From assembly GCA_020058225.1 (NCBI GenBank), contig JAGVEJ010000089.1:1-35080 (forward strand): DNA of 35,080 bases, given 5' to 3'. Under the pieces are notes generated by a model. The model was not told the DNA's origin and made no database searches. It saw only the letters and a list, made by a program, of their open reading frames with translations. Origin of the DNA: Candidatus Zixiibacteriota bacterium. GTDB lineage: Bacteria; Zixibacteria; MSB-5A5; GN15; PGXB01. The position numbers were made by a program, and so were the translations under genes. Shown piece by piece: positions 1 through 8,474 of the stretch; position 1 is the first letter of the stretch; each line of letters opens with the position of its first letter.

Positions 1-1
1 A

Positions 2-1126
2 GGGAAAAAATCCAAAACGACCCAGATGATTGCCAGCATTGTTGACTCGCTTCCTAATCACTATCGCACGATGTTGGTCGCGGCTCCGATTTATCACATG
101 TTTGCGCCTCCGGAAGATGCCTCCCGGATTCTTGGTAATCTGAACAGGCTGAGCATAAATAATTCCGTTCGCTTGGCCAATTTGGGTAAGGTCTATCAGC
201 AGATTGATTCTCTTAATCTGGCGGAAAAAAATTATCGTGAGGCCATAAAAACAGACAAAGCCAATCTCACCGCTATCCTTGGCCTTGTCTCATTGGCGCT
301 TACAACCGGCGGCCCTCAGCAGGCCCTGCAATTTATTGAATCTCTGGATGAGAATATCCGGAACATGCCTGATATAATGAAAGAAAAAATAAATCTCCTC
401 AAGGAATCCGGCGAATATGAGAAGGCTTTGGCCTTAGCCAAGGAATTTTTGGGGCGTGGCGTTCATGATATTGAAAGATATCGTCTGGCTTTGGATTTGA
501 CTTTGACCGGCGACAACTCGCAAGAAGCGGAAAATATAATCAAAACATGCTTAGATGATAACCCTGATAACGCCGATGCGTTTGTGCTTTGTGGAAGGTA
601 TCATTTTCTTACGGGCAAAATAGCCTTAGCTGACAAAGAAGCCGATGGCGCTCTGGCCATTAATTCAGAATATATAGATGGATATATGCTAAAAGCGGAA
701 ATAGATACTCTGCAGGGAAAACGCAAAGAAGCTGAAGCTATCTATGAAAAAGTGCTTCAAATTGATAAGGATTTTGGGCCTGCCCGAGGCGCCTTGGCAT
801 GGCTGATAGCCGATAGAATGGGCGATTATCAATTAGCGACCAATTATGCCATGGCCGCCTTGGCCGCAGAACCATTGAACCCGATGAACTATATCACCCT
901 TGGGTATATTTATTATAGGCAGGCCAAGTTTACCCACGCCCGCGGTAATTTTGAAAAGGGTCTAAAGCATGCGCCGGAAAATCCGGTTGTGAATTATTAT
1001 GTTGGTTTGGGATACTGGAAAGAGGGAAAACCGGATAAGGCGCGGGAATTTCTGCAAAAGGCTTTGGCTTTGGGGCTGTCAGGAAAATTGCGCACGGAAG
1101 CCGAAGCGACGATGAATAAATTGTAA
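2..1126 (+). CDS. TPR-repeat protein, 5' end missing
   Basis: The reading frame is open from the first bases of the window (an in-frame Gly-Lys-Lys-Ser-Lys-Thr-Thr-Gln precedes the first ATG at 26), so the true start lies upstream and this is a partial gene. The visible ~370 residues are mostly helical tetratricopeptide repeats. Recognisable units include one around residues 55-85 from the first ATG (LGKVYQQIDSLNLAEKNYREAI), one near 185-240, and a C-terminal run around 285-355 (YITLGYIYYRQAKFTHARGNFEKGL, then YYVGLGYWKEGKPDKAREFLQKAL). No catalytic domain is visible in this part. Such repeats act as protein-protein scaffolds, and in diderms similar proteins often belong to secretion, exopolysaccharide or outer-membrane assembly systems (for example PEP-CTERM/PrsT-like proteins). 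The partner cannot be told from here. A 93-102 base gap separates it from the membrane protease. Confidence 0.85.
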   Translation, partial: GKKSKTTQMIASIVDSLPNHYRTMLVAAPIYHMFAPPEDASRILGNLNRLSINNSVRLANLGKVYQQIDSLNLAEKNYREAIKTDKANLTAILGLVSLALTTGGPQQALQFIESLDENIRNMPDIMKEKINLLKESGEYEKALALAKEFLGRGVHDIERYRLALDLTLTGDNSQEAENIIKTCLDDNPDNADAFVLCGRYHFLTGKIALADKEADGALAINSEYIDGYMLKAEIDTLQGKRKEAEAIYEKVLQIDKDFGPARGALAWLIADRMGDYQLATNYAMAALAAEPLNPMNYITLGYIYYRQAKFTHARGNFEKGLKHAPENPVVNYYVGLGYWKEGKPDKAREFLQKALALGLSGKLRTEAEATMNKL

Positions 1127-1228
1127 TAATAATGGTTCTCGAAAATATTTTCGTTCTATTTATATTTTATATCGGTTATCTGAAATTGCGCAAGTTACGG
1201 CGGATATGATTTTCGTGGAGTGACGGTT

Positions 1229-2287
1229 TTGACAAACCTTGAACAACTTTCCCGCTCAATTTACTATCAGCTAAGTGATTTGTTCGAAATTTCCGCCATT
1301 TATTATCACGATGGAAGATTGATACTCAGGGCACGCCCCCGCATCAATCAGGCAGAAGCTATCGCCATTATGAATAAAAGGCTAAAATCATTGGGTTTTA
1401 ATGTCAATTTTAAGGATGATGCCGAGGGGCTTTTAATAGCTATCAAACAATCTGTCTCATTTAAAATCCCTATTGTTAATATCATTTTATTTTTGGCCAC
1501 TTTGGCAACAATGTTTCTTGCACCGGCCTTGTTAAGCCTCGATTTTGATTATTTTCGCCGGCCCGGCGCCGTTGCGGAAAGGGCAGAGTTTGCCATCGCT
1601 CTTATGGCCATTCTGCTATTTCATGAGTTCGGACATTATCTCGCGGGGAGACGCCGTGGAGTCTTGATGTCATTGCCGTATTTCATTCCGGCGCCTAATA
1701 TAGTTGGTACCTTCGGGGCCATAATAAAATCGCGTTCGCCGTTTACCAACCGAAGAGATTTAATCGAGGTGGGCGCGGCTGGTCCATTGGCGGGGTTTGT
1801 AATTTCGATTATTGCTCTTTCTATTGGGCTTTATAATTCGGAAATTGTGCCGGTTGGTGTCGACTCAGGGATGAGGCTGGGAGATTCCCTCCTAATAAAA
1901 TTTCTTTCCAGAGTAATTGTTGGACCGATACCGGATGGATTTGATTTTCTTCTCTCGCCGGCCGCCTTTGCCGGTTGGGTGGGTCTGCTTGTCACCATGA
2001 TAAATCTTCTTCCGATGGGACAACTTGATGGCGGGCATATTATCTATGGCTTACTTGGAAAAAGACAGCATAATATTGGAAAATTATTTGTGATAATAAT
2101 GGCCGCGTTAGGATTCTGGTGGCCCGGTTGGTGGTTTTTTGGAGTGATGGTGTTTTTATTCGGACTTAATCATCCGCCGACATATAACGATTCCATGCCA
2201 TTATCAAAGATTTCTCGGGCCATGGGTTTGGCGGCGGTAATTATTTTTATTGTCAGCTTTATTCCCGCGCCGTTTATACTGGATTGA
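1229..2287 (+). CDS. Site-2-protease family (M50) membrane zinc metallopeptidase
   Basis: This is a polytopic membrane protein of about 350 residues. It carries the M50 zinc motif HEFGH (residues 135-139 counted from an alternative GTG at 1220) inside a hydrophobic helix. The second conserved element, NLLPMGQLDGG, supplies the third zinc ligand (Asp at ~270). The segment after HEFGHY (RRRGVLMSLPYFIPAPNIVGTFGAIIKSRSPFTNRRDLIEVGAAGPLAG, split by short loops) matches the bacterial/plant EGY-like S2P branch. Family members cut transmembrane segments of anti-sigma factors or other membrane proteins; the substrate here is unknown. I prefer TTG 1229 as the start because GGAG at 1217-1220 lies 8 bases before it, whereas GTG 1220 has no ribosome site. 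The last 14 bases overlap the convergent HD-GYP gene. Confidence 0.85.
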   Translation: MTNLEQLSRSIYYQLSDLFEISAIYYHDGRLILRARPRINQAEAIAIMNKRLKSLGFNVNFKDDAEGLLIAIKQSVSFKIPIVNIILFLATLATMFLAPALLSLDFDYFRRPGAVAERAEFAIALMAILLFHEFGHYLAGRRRGVLMSLPYFIPAPNIVGTFGAIIKSRSPFTNRRDLIEVGAAGPLAGFVISIIALSIGLYNSEIVPVGVDSGMRLGDSLLIKFLSRVIVGPIPDGFDFLLSPAAFAGWVGLLVTMINLLPMGQLDGGHIIYGLLGKRQHNIGKLFVIIMAALGFWWPGWWFFGVMVFLFGLNHPPTYNDSMPLSKISRAMGLAAVIIFIVSFIPAPFILD

Positions 2288-3764
2288 GAACCATCCTCTT
2301 TTGGCCATTCTTGCCATTGCCATAGACAATAGCTCGACTGATGCTTCCGGCATTATAAGCAGAGATAAAAACATCCACAATATCAGGGTCAAACTGAGTT
2401 CCTTTGAATCTAATCAGCTCATTTAGAGCTTTTTCGACTCCTCCGCCGGGGCGGTACGGGCGATCAGACATGATAGCATCAAAAGTATCGACTACCGATA
2501 GAAGCCGACCCTCAATAGGAATATTTTCGCCGCGAAGACCATAAGGATATCCGGTGCCGTCATATTTTTCATGATGGGCAATGATATATGGCAGAGCCGG
2601 TTCCATAAATGGAATTCCGGATAGAATTTTGACGCCCAGCTCCGGATGCATCTTCATAACTTTCATCTCTTCCTCATCAAGTTGACCTGGCTTATTCAAA
2701 ATGGCATCCGGAACGCCGATTTTGCCGATATCATGCAGGATGCATCCCGATTTAAGCTTAGCCATTTGACTGGCGCCCCATCCCATACGTCGAGCAATGG
2801 TTATGGCTATTCTAAAGACGCGGTCGGTATGGCCGGCAGTGCACACATCACGAGCCTCAATGGCATTGGCTAAAGCTTTAATGGTTAGCATATATGACTT
2901 CTTGAGGTTTCTTTCTTGGAAATTACTTTCCACGGCTGCCGCCGCCGATGCCGCCAAAAGCGAAATTAGCCTTAGCTGACCGGTCGATAGATGTGAGAAA
3001 TGATCAATGCATACCAAATTTAGAATGCCTATTATTTCCCCTCGGGATATAAGAGGAAAGGCGATCATGGAACGCTTGAGCAAGCGACCGTTTGGCTGGA
3101 TTTCATCATTCACAAGATATGGCTGTTTATCTTTTGGATTAATTCCATTTTCAAGATAGCTACCGCGAAGAAAGGCCGAAATCTCCTTATCGACTTCAAT
3201 CTGCGATTGGTGCTGAAGATCAAATCCGCCGGATTTTTTATCCCGGAGTAAAATCGATGCTGACTGGGCCGGAACAACTCTGACAGCGGAATCTACAATG
3301 AGATTGATAAGAGGCTGAAGTTTTATACCTCGGGCAAGAGCATCATTGACTTTCATCAACTCGATTTGCGCCCTCAATTCGACATTTTCCCGCTTGATTC
3401 GCTGATGCTCAAGGCCGCGTCGAATGGTTGCTTTTAAGTCCTCCAGTTTAAATGGTTTGAGGAGATAATCATATCCGCCCTTTCTTAGGACAGAAATGGC
3501 AGTGCGAACTGTAGGATAGCCGGTCATGAGAATCACCACGGTATCCGGATGATTGATTAGGGTCATCTCCAGAATTTTTTCGCCAGAGTGGTTGCCCATA
3601 ACCAAATCTGTTAAAACCAAATCTATGCTATTATTTTCAATAAATTTTATAGCGTGTTCCGGCTCATTGAATTTGGTGATCTTGCAGTCCTTGAATTCAT
3701 CGAGCGCCTCAGCTATGATGTTGCAAATATACTGCTCATCATCGACAACAACAATATTTATCAT
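2274..3764 (-). CDS. Response regulator with REC, GAF and HD-GYP domains (putative cyclic-di-GMP phosphodiesterase)
   Basis: This 496-residue protein has three domains. Residues 1-120 form a receiver with acidic pair D8/D9, phosphoacceptor D53, T81 and K103 all present. Residues ~140-285 look like a GAF sensor domain, preceded by a coiled-coil linker. Residues ~290-470 form an HD-GYP domain with HD at 344-345, HHE at 397-399, GYP at 405-407 and the VVDTFDAIMSDRPYR signature. Active HD-GYP enzymes hydrolyse cyclic di-GMP, so the likely role is phosphorylation-controlled lowering of that messenger. No partner histidine kinase is adjacent. GGTGAGG lies just upstream of the ATG. A possible promoter on this strand, TTGAAA (3939-3944) and TATGTA (3916-3921), has a 17-base spacer. 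The gene ends inside the 3' end of the convergent M50 gene. Confidence 0.93.
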   Translation of the reverse strand: MINIVVVDDEQYICNIIAEALDEFKDCKITKFNEPEHAIKFIENNSIDLVLTDLVMGNHSGEKILEMTLINHPDTVVILMTGYPTVRTAISVLRKGGYDYLLKPFKLEDLKATIRRGLEHQRIKRENVELRAQIELMKVNDALARGIKLQPLINLIVDSAVRVVPAQSASILLRDKKSGGFDLQHQSQIEVDKEISAFLRGSYLENGINPKDKQPYLVNDEIQPNGRLLKRSMIAFPLISRGEIIGILNLVCIDHFSHLSTGQLRLISLLAASAAAAVESNFQERNLKKSYMLTIKALANAIEARDVCTAGHTDRVFRIAITIARRMGWGASQMAKLKSGCILHDIGKIGVPDAILNKPGQLDEEEMKVMKMHPELGVKILSGIPFMEPALPYIIAHHEKYDGTGYPYGLRGENIPIEGRLLSVVDTFDAIMSDRPYRPGGGVEKALNELIRFKGTQFDPDIVDVFISAYNAGSISRAIVYGNGKNGQKRMVLNPV

Positions 3765-4072
3765 ACACCCTCACCTATTTCCCAATGGCCGGTCATAAAC
3801 TTGGCCGGAAAAATCATCTCACTCACTATATCGGTTTTGGTTATACATGAGGAAAGAGGGTAAAAGGCGATTGTATCAAAATTATTCTATATATGGGATG
3901 TTACCTATTGCGAAATACATAATATGAGTGCAAGTTTGTTTCAATATGATAATTTATTGATTCTTAGAGTATTTCATTGCGTTGGATACAATCTTAAATA
4001 TGCAATCGATTTCCACTAAGGCGGGGTGGAGCGTGCGTTTATGGGCTTTTTCACCCTGCCTCCAGAGCTTTG
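3765..4072. other. Intergenic stretch between the HD-GYP gene and the CPBP gene
   Basis: This 308-base A+T-rich gap has no ORF that looks real. It holds the presumed promoter of the minus-strand response regulator (TTGAAA 3939-3944, TATGTA 3916-3921, read on the minus strand) and the 3' flank of the minus-strand CPBP gene. I see no convincing rho-independent terminator; only a weak GGGTGAAAAAGCCC-like fold occurs near 4037-4056. Confidence 0.4.
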
Positions 4073-4867
4073 TTATCTCTGGTAGGGGTAGAAGAGGGCG
4101 GAGAAATCCTGAAAGAAATGCGCAATAATACAGGGCCAGAGAGTCTTGGTTCGCAAAAATAAAAGGGCAAACATGGCGCCATAGATTGAGATAAGAATAA
4201 ATCCTCCGACACCTTGGTAGGCATGCCCCGAGCCAAAAGATAAAGAGGCGATTATAATCGGCAGAATCCAGTTTTTGGTTTTGCCAATTATCTTTATTCT
4301 GGTTATCAGGTATCCACGGAAAGCCGCTTCTTCACAAATACCCGCCGTTAATGAAAGAAATACCCAGAGAATTTGCTCGGCGAATGTCTTGGGAAGAATT
4401 AATTCGATTTCGCCCGGGATTTCAAGGTTGATAGATTTCAAGAGTACGGCCAATAACGATAAAATCAGATTCGATCCCAACAAAAAGGCGATGGCCCAGA
4501 GGAAATCGATGATTCGTATCTTTTTGAAGCCAATATCGCCAAGACCGGTTTGCTCGCGAAAGGTGGTTAAAAAAATAAGGGCAAAAATTAACCACTGAAT
4601 AACAATAGTCGGCAGATAAATAAAATAGATCGGAGATAGGGAAAGCAATTTCAGGGCCTCGGTGGGGTCGCCGACAAACAAGATGGAGCTTGCCGGCCAA
4701 AGAATAACGAGAAAAAAAAGGGTAAAATATGACAGATGGCTCCTGCGAAAGGACATCGGCGGCGGCTCTGCGGATTGAATAATTGTTGATGGTTGGGAAT
4801 CAATTTCCGGTGGCGGGGGCATTTCTTCCCCATCATGTTTATCGGGAATTTCGGACATATCGGTCAT
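4073..4867 (-). CDS. CPBP-family intramembrane glutamic protease (Rce1/CAAX-protease-like)
   Basis: This 264-residue protein begins with a proline-rich, presumably cytoplasmic N-terminus (~1-40), followed by about seven to eight hydrophobic helices. The family motifs are visible: EE at 179-180 with R184 (GICEEAAFRGYL), then H215 (FGSGHAYQGVGG), and a last conserved H250 in the final helix (IIAHFFQDF). Characterised members are Rce1-like intramembrane proteases, and bacterial ones include bacteriocin-immunity and stress-related proteins; the substrate here cannot be told. The stop of the upstream short ORF is only 6 bases before this start, so the two are probably one transcript. No clear ribosome site precedes the ATG, so translation may be coupled to the upstream ORF. 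Confidence 0.85.
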   Translation of the reverse strand: MTDMSEIPDKHDGEEMPPPPEIDSQPSTIIQSAEPPPMSFRRSHLSYFTLFFLVILWPASSILFVGDPTEALKLLSLSPIYFIYLPTIVIQWLIFALIFLTTFREQTGLGDIGFKKIRIIDFLWAIAFLLGSNLILSLLAVLLKSINLEIPGEIELILPKTFAEQILWVFLSLTAGICEEAAFRGYLITRIKIIGKTKNWILPIIIASLSFGSGHAYQGVGGFILISIYGAMFALLFLRTKTLWPCIIAHFFQDFSALFYPYQR

Positions 4868-4873
4868 AAAGAA

Positions 4874-5209
4874 TTACAGAAGGGGTTTGATTTTATCCAA
4901 TAAATCGGCAGTCATGTTTTCCCAAATATGTTCTGAGGCAATTTCCCTGCCTATTTGTTTCATGACATTCTTATCGGCTTCGAGTTGAATTTGAATTGCA
5001 GAAATCCAACTGACGGCATTATTGGATTTTTTTCTCAGGATAGTTGATGCCGGGCATAGTGGGCGGTTTACAGCCACAACAGTCATGCCATACTTCTTTG
5101 AGGACTGAGCCATGGCATAAAGCATCGGTCGTCGCATAAAGAGGGGTAAATCAACCGATAGGAAAATCAGCAGTATTCTGGGGAATGTTTTTTCTTTATA
5201 GGCCATCAT
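4874..5209 (-). CDS. Short ORF, probable internally deleted glycosyltransferase remnant
   Basis: This is a 111-residue ORF. Residues ~10-52 (RILLIFLSVDLPLFMRRPML, then AMAQSSKKYGMTVVAVNRPL) read like the first beta-alpha-beta unit of a GT-B glycosyltransferase of the kind that starts with an RP-Q/M-hold pattern. Residues ~80-111 (NVMKQIGREIASEHIWENMT, then ADLLDKIKPLL) read like the extreme C-terminus of a GT4 enzyme, where an H-x-W-E motif ends the last helices. The roughly 250-300 residues that should lie between, including the sugar-nucleotide-binding domain, are absent. I infer an in-frame internal deletion with the junction near residues 70-80. It could instead be a genuine small protein or an assembly join. 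It lies 6 bases upstream of the CPBP gene. Confidence 0.55.
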   Translation of the reverse strand: MMAYKEKTFPRILLIFLSVDLPLFMRRPMLYAMAQSSKKYGMTVVAVNRPLCPASTILRKKSNNAVSWISAIQIQLEADKNVMKQIGREIASEHIWENMTADLLDKIKPLL

Positions 5210-5396
5210 AAACCAATATCACTTTTGTTGGATTAATTTAGTGCAATATTTGATTATTGGAAAGGAAATATACTTCCCAATGTTTTTTGGATGTTGGTAT
5301 GTGATTCATGTGATATAGTCAGATGATTCTCGCTCATATTTCTGCGATTCCTAAGTTGTAGACAAAATTGCCATTCCCCTTTTCTTTCGGGTAAAA

Positions 5397-5402
5397 AAGG
5401 AG
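5397..5402 (+). promoter_or_regulatory. Strong Shine-Dalgarno for the sigma-like gene
   Basis: AAGGAG lies 6 bases before the ATG at 5409 and fixes that start. The 200-base gap before it (from 5210) is A+T-rich, and I found no convincing -35/-10 pair in it. Confidence 0.7.
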
Positions 5403-5408
5403 AGCCTT

Positions 5409-5933
5409 ATGCCCGAAAGCAAATTTTTGAAAAAGAAACGCCGGTTTGATTCAAATAACGAACATCGGATAGAGCCCCTCTTTTATCAGGACAATTCGGA
5501 CATCCCATATAATCCACGAGTTGAAAGGGCGGTTAGAGATGCTCTTGAAAGATTATCTGGCACAGAACGCGAATTTGTCGAAAGATTTTATTTACAAGGT
5601 CAATCTTATCCCGAAATTGCTGAATCTTTGAATAAAGGGATAGGCAAGGTTGAGGGGTTGCATGAAATCGCAATTAAAAAATTAAGAAAATATTTGGCGG
5701 AGTTTGTTAAGGAAGAATATGATATTGAAATCAAACCAGCCCCAAAATGTATTCTGTGTGCTTCCCCATCATGCAATGAAATCAACCGTTTGATCAGCTC
5801 CAAAAGAGACGGAGACACATGGCAAAAGACAATCAGGATATTAAAGAATAAATATCAAATCATAATAAAATCGCCACAGAGTCTAATAGGGCATAAAAAA
5901 TATCATTTGGAGGATTATAAAGATGAAAAATAA
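5409..5933 (+). CDS. Sigma-70 region-4-like protein with C-terminal Cys/His motif
   Basis: This 174-residue protein has a basic, low-complexity N-terminus (KKKRR at 8-12). Residues ~36-100 resemble sigma-factor region 4: helix AVRDALERLSGTEREFVERF, then the helix-turn-helix YLQGQSYPEIAESLNKGIGKVEGLHEIAIKKLRKYL (as two adjoining pieces). The C-terminal part has C114-x2-C117, C122 and a terminal H162-x3-H166, a pattern like small zinc domains seen in mobile-element proteins. It lacks regions 2 and 3, so it cannot be a complete sigma factor. It is more likely a DNA-binding regulator or a replication/packaging-type accessory protein. It overlaps the next gene by 11 bases. I do not recognise a named family. 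Confidence 0.75.
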   Translation: MPESKFLKKKRRFDSNNEHRIEPLFYQDNSDIPYNPRVERAVRDALERLSGTEREFVERFYLQGQSYPEIAESLNKGIGKVEGLHEIAIKKLRKYLAEFVKEEYDIEIKPAPKCILCASPSCNEINRLISSKRDGDTWQKTIRILKNKYQIIIKSPQSLIGHKKYHLEDYKDEK

Positions 5934-6174
5934 AACCATTACCAAAACGCGAGGCGAGCATTGCTTGAATATTTATATTTCTTTTGAATTAAAGGAAAGA
6001 TTAAGGCTGATATCGGAAAAGTATGATAGAACCACCGCAGATATGGTAAGAGGGATTCTGAAAATTGGAATTCCAATAATGGAAGGAATATCCGAAGCAG
6101 AAGAATCCATGATAAAAGAATATATAGAATTGTTTCGCAAGTTTCGGAAAATGAAAGACCTGAAGGAGATATAA
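5923..6174 (+). CDS. Ribbon-helix-helix (CopG/Arc-like) small DNA-binding protein
   Basis: This 83-residue protein has a predicted beta strand then two helices at residues ~13-50 (HCLNIYISFELKERLRLISE, KYDRTTADMVRGILKIGI), the usual layout of a ribbon-helix-helix DNA-binding domain. A charged helical tail follows. The start lies inside the end of the sigma-like gene, with GGAGG at 5909-5913 nine bases upstream, so the two proteins are made together. RHH proteins commonly autoregulate small operons, and in toxin-antitoxin pairs they are the antitoxin; the upstream partner does not look like a known toxin. The lpxC promoter follows directly, so the pair could influence it, but that is only position. 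Confidence 0.75.
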   Translation: MKNKTITKTRGEHCLNIYISFELKERLRLISEKYDRTTADMVRGILKIGIPIMEGISEAEESMIKEYIELFRKFRKMKDLKEI

Positions 6175-6204
6175 GCATTTACAATTTATGACTGTTTTTT
6201 CTCC

Positions 6205-6233
6205 TTGAAAATGATATATAATATTTGTATAAT
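6205..6233 (+). promoter_or_regulatory. Sigma-70-type promoter of lpxC-fabZ
   Basis: TTGAAA (6205-6210) and TATAAT (6228-6233) are separated by exactly 17 bases. Transcription would start near 6240, giving a leader of about 14 bases before the lpxC ATG at 6254. This makes lpxC-fabZ the likely first gene of the lipid A transcript. Confidence 0.75.
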
Positions 6234-6253
6234 TCATCCTAACAGGATAAGAT

Positions 6254-7645
6254 ATGTTTGAAAAGCAAAGGACCATAAAGCGAGCTATTTCATTAGAGGG
6301 CATTGGATTACATACCGGTAATGCCAGCCGGATAACTTTCAAGCCGGCATCCCCCGATTGCGGCGTCAAATTTATCCGCACCGATATCTCCGGTCAACCT
6401 TCAGTTAAGGCCGATATCGAGCATGTGGTTGATATCTCCCGGGGGACGACTCTGGCCAATGGCGAAGCCCTAGTTTATACCGTGGAGCACGTTTTGGCGG
6501 CAATATCGGGACTCCAAATAGACAATTTGGATATCGAGTTGGACTCCAACGAACCTCCGGTTTGCGATGGCTCAGCTTTGCCTTTCGTGGATAAATTACT
6601 TGAGGCCGGCATTGAAACCCAGGATGCCGATCGGCAGTATCTGGTAATTGATACTCCCATTTCGTATTCTGAGCCGGATCGTTCGGTTGATATGGTGGTA
6701 ACGCCGTCAGATACATTCCGAATTACCTTTTTGATAGATTATAAAAGCCCCGCTCTGGGAACTCAATATACAACGCTTATAGACTTGGATACGGAATTTG
6801 TCAAAGATTATGCGCCAGCACGAACATTTTGTTTCCTTTCTGAAGTTGAGATGCTTAAGAATCATGGATTAATCAAGGGCGGCGGCCTGCAAAATGCAGT
6901 AGTCATTTATGATTCCGATCTCGGGCAGGTTGAAGTTGATCGAATTCGAAACGCCCTAAATCTCAAAGACGAGGCCTTTGTTGGCAAGACGGGGATAATA
7001 AATGATATCCCGCTTCGCTTCTATAACGAACCGGTGCGACACAAGGCCCTGGATTTGATAGGTGATTTGTTTCTAATAGGCGTTCCGATAAAAGGACATA
7101 TTTTGGCCGCACGTTCCGGCCATAAGGCAAATGTGGCGCTGGTGAAAATGATTCGCTCCCTCTACGAAAAGAAAAAAATAGCCGGCAAATATAAAAAAAA
7201 TAGTGGCGGGCCTTTTTTGGATATTGAGGGTATCATGAAAATTATGCCGCATCGATATCCATTTCTTCTCATCGATAGAGTGATTGATTTAGAACCGGAA
7301 AAACGGGTGGTAGCAATAAAGAATGTAACCTTTAATGAACCATTTTTCCAAGGGCATTTCCCCGGAAAGCCGATTATGCCCGGCGTGCTTATAATGGAAG
7401 CTATGGCTCAGGCGGGGGGAATTCTTCTTCTTAAAGCAATCCCTGAGCCGGAGAAGAAGCTGGTCTATTTCATGTCGATGGATAAGGTAAAATTCCGCAA
7501 ACTGGTTGTTCCGGGAGATACTCTTCGCTTTGAACTGGAGATGCTGGTTTTCCGGCGCAATACCTGCAAGATGAAGGGAATGGGATATGTGGGAGAGAAC
7601 CTTGTGGCCGAGGCCGAGTTAATGGCAATGATAGTTGATAGATGA
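6254..7645 (+). CDS. lpxC/fabZ: Bifunctional UDP-3-O-acyl-N-acetylglucosamine deacetylase / 3-hydroxyacyl-ACP dehydratase
   Basis: This 463-residue protein fuses two enzymes. Residues 1-~305 are LpxC, the zinc deacetylase that commits to lipid A synthesis. H79 ([11 protein letters not shown]), H263 and D267 ([10 protein letters not shown]) are the expected zinc ligands, and H290 (ARSGHKAN) the catalytic histidine. After a lysine-rich linker (306-318), residues ~320-463 are FabZ, with H333 in [13 protein letters not shown] and E382 in the [14 protein letters not shown] helix. FabZ dehydrates 3-hydroxyacyl-ACP and competes with LpxA/LpxD for the same acyl-ACP, so fusion may balance membrane phospholipid against lipid A. 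The fusion is known from Bacteroidetes and relatives. The stop overlaps the lpxA start (ATGA at 7642-7645). Confidence 0.96.
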   Translation: MFEKQRTIKRAISLEGIGLHTGNASRITFKPASPDCGVKFIRTDISGQPSVKADIEHVVDISRGTTLANGEALVYTVEHVLAAISGLQIDNLDIELDSNEPPVCDGSALPFVDKLLEAGIETQDADRQYLVIDTPISYSEPDRSVDMVVTPSDTFRITFLIDYKSPALGTQYTTLIDLDTEFVKDYAPARTFCFLSEVEMLKNHGLIKGGGLQNAVVIYDSDLGQVEVDRIRNALNLKDEAFVGKTGIINDIPLRFYNEPVRHKALDLIGDLFLIGVPIKGHILAARSGHKANVALVKMIRSLYEKKKIAGKYKKNSGGPFLDIEGIMKIMPHRYPFLLIDRVIDLEPEKRVVAIKNVTFNEPFFQGHFPGKPIMPGVLIMEAMAQAGGILLLKAIPEPEKKLVYFMSMDKVKFRKLVVPGDTLRFELEMLVFRRNTCKMKGMGYVGENLVAEAELMAMIVDR

Positions 7646-8415
7646 ATCAGATACATTACACCGCCATTGTTGACAGTCATGCCGAACTTGGCGACGATAT
7701 TAAAATCGGTCCCAATACAATTGTTGAGGCCGAAGCCATCATTGGCGATAATGTCACCATCGGCGCCAACTGCCTGATTGCATCTTACGCTGAATTAAGA
7801 AATAATGTGACCATTTTCCATGGAGTGGTATTGGGAACGGTACCGCAGGACCTAAAGTTCTCGGGGGAAAAAACCAGACTTGTAATCGGCGAAGGAACCA
7901 CCATCCGCGAATATGCCATGCTCAACCGCGGGACTGCGCAACATGGCGAGTCAACAGTTGGTAAAAATTGCTTCTTAATGGCTTATTCCCATGTGGCCCA
8001 TGACTGTATCATTGGGGATAATGTTATTTTGGCCAACTCCGTAAATTTGGCCGGCCATGTTGAAGTGGGCGATTATGCCATTATTGGCGGATTGGTGCCG
8101 GTGCATCAATTCGTGAAAATCGGCGTTCATTGCATGATTGGCGGCGGATTTAGAGTCCAACAGGATGTATGTCCTTATTCTCTGGTGGCCGGATATCCAT
8201 TGAAAGTTGTTGGGCTAAATAGTATTGGACTGAGTCGTCGCGGTTTCACAAAAGAAACAATCACCCTATTGGATAAAGCATTTAAATATCTATTTTTTTC
8301 AAAACTTAACACTTCTCAGGCGCTTGAAAAAATCAGTTCCGAACTGGATATGATTGATGAAATGAAAATTATTCTCAATTTCATCAAGAGTTCTACCCGT
8401 GGAATGATTAAATAA
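7642..8415 (+). CDS. lpxA: Acyl-[ACP]-UDP-N-acetylglucosamine O-acyltransferase
   Basis: At 257 residues this has normal LpxA length. It is a left-handed beta-helix of hexapeptide repeats (e.g. [20 protein letters not shown]) followed by a C-terminal helical part. The motif SHVAHDC (116-122) aligns with the E. coli HIAHDC segment, making H120 the catalytic base. LpxA puts a 3-hydroxyacyl chain on UDP-GlcNAc, the first step of lipid A assembly in the cytosol. It is translationally coupled to lpxC-fabZ by a 4-base overlap. The neighbouring Gfo/Idh dehydrogenase raises the possibility that the substrate is a 3-amino UDP-sugar (see findings). No lpxD is present in the window. Confidence 0.96.
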   Translation: MNQIHYTAIVDSHAELGDDIKIGPNTIVEAEAIIGDNVTIGANCLIASYAELRNNVTIFHGVVLGTVPQDLKFSGEKTRLVIGEGTTIREYAMLNRGTAQHGESTVGKNCFLMAYSHVAHDCIIGDNVILANSVNLAGHVEVGDYAIIGGLVPVHQFVKIGVHCMIGGGFRVQQDVCPYSLVAGYPLKVVGLNSIGLSRRGFTKETITLLDKAFKYLFFSKLNTSQALEKISSELDMIDEMKIILNFIKSSTRGMIK

Positions 8416-8474
8416 GTTGCATAGCGCTAATAGAATCTATCATGTAATGGGAATTAATAGGGCTGAGATTCTTT

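Noticed and set aside
5409-6174. Toxin-antitoxin operon
   Set aside because: The second protein could be an RHH antitoxin, but the first has sigma-like and Cys/His features and no toxin motif.
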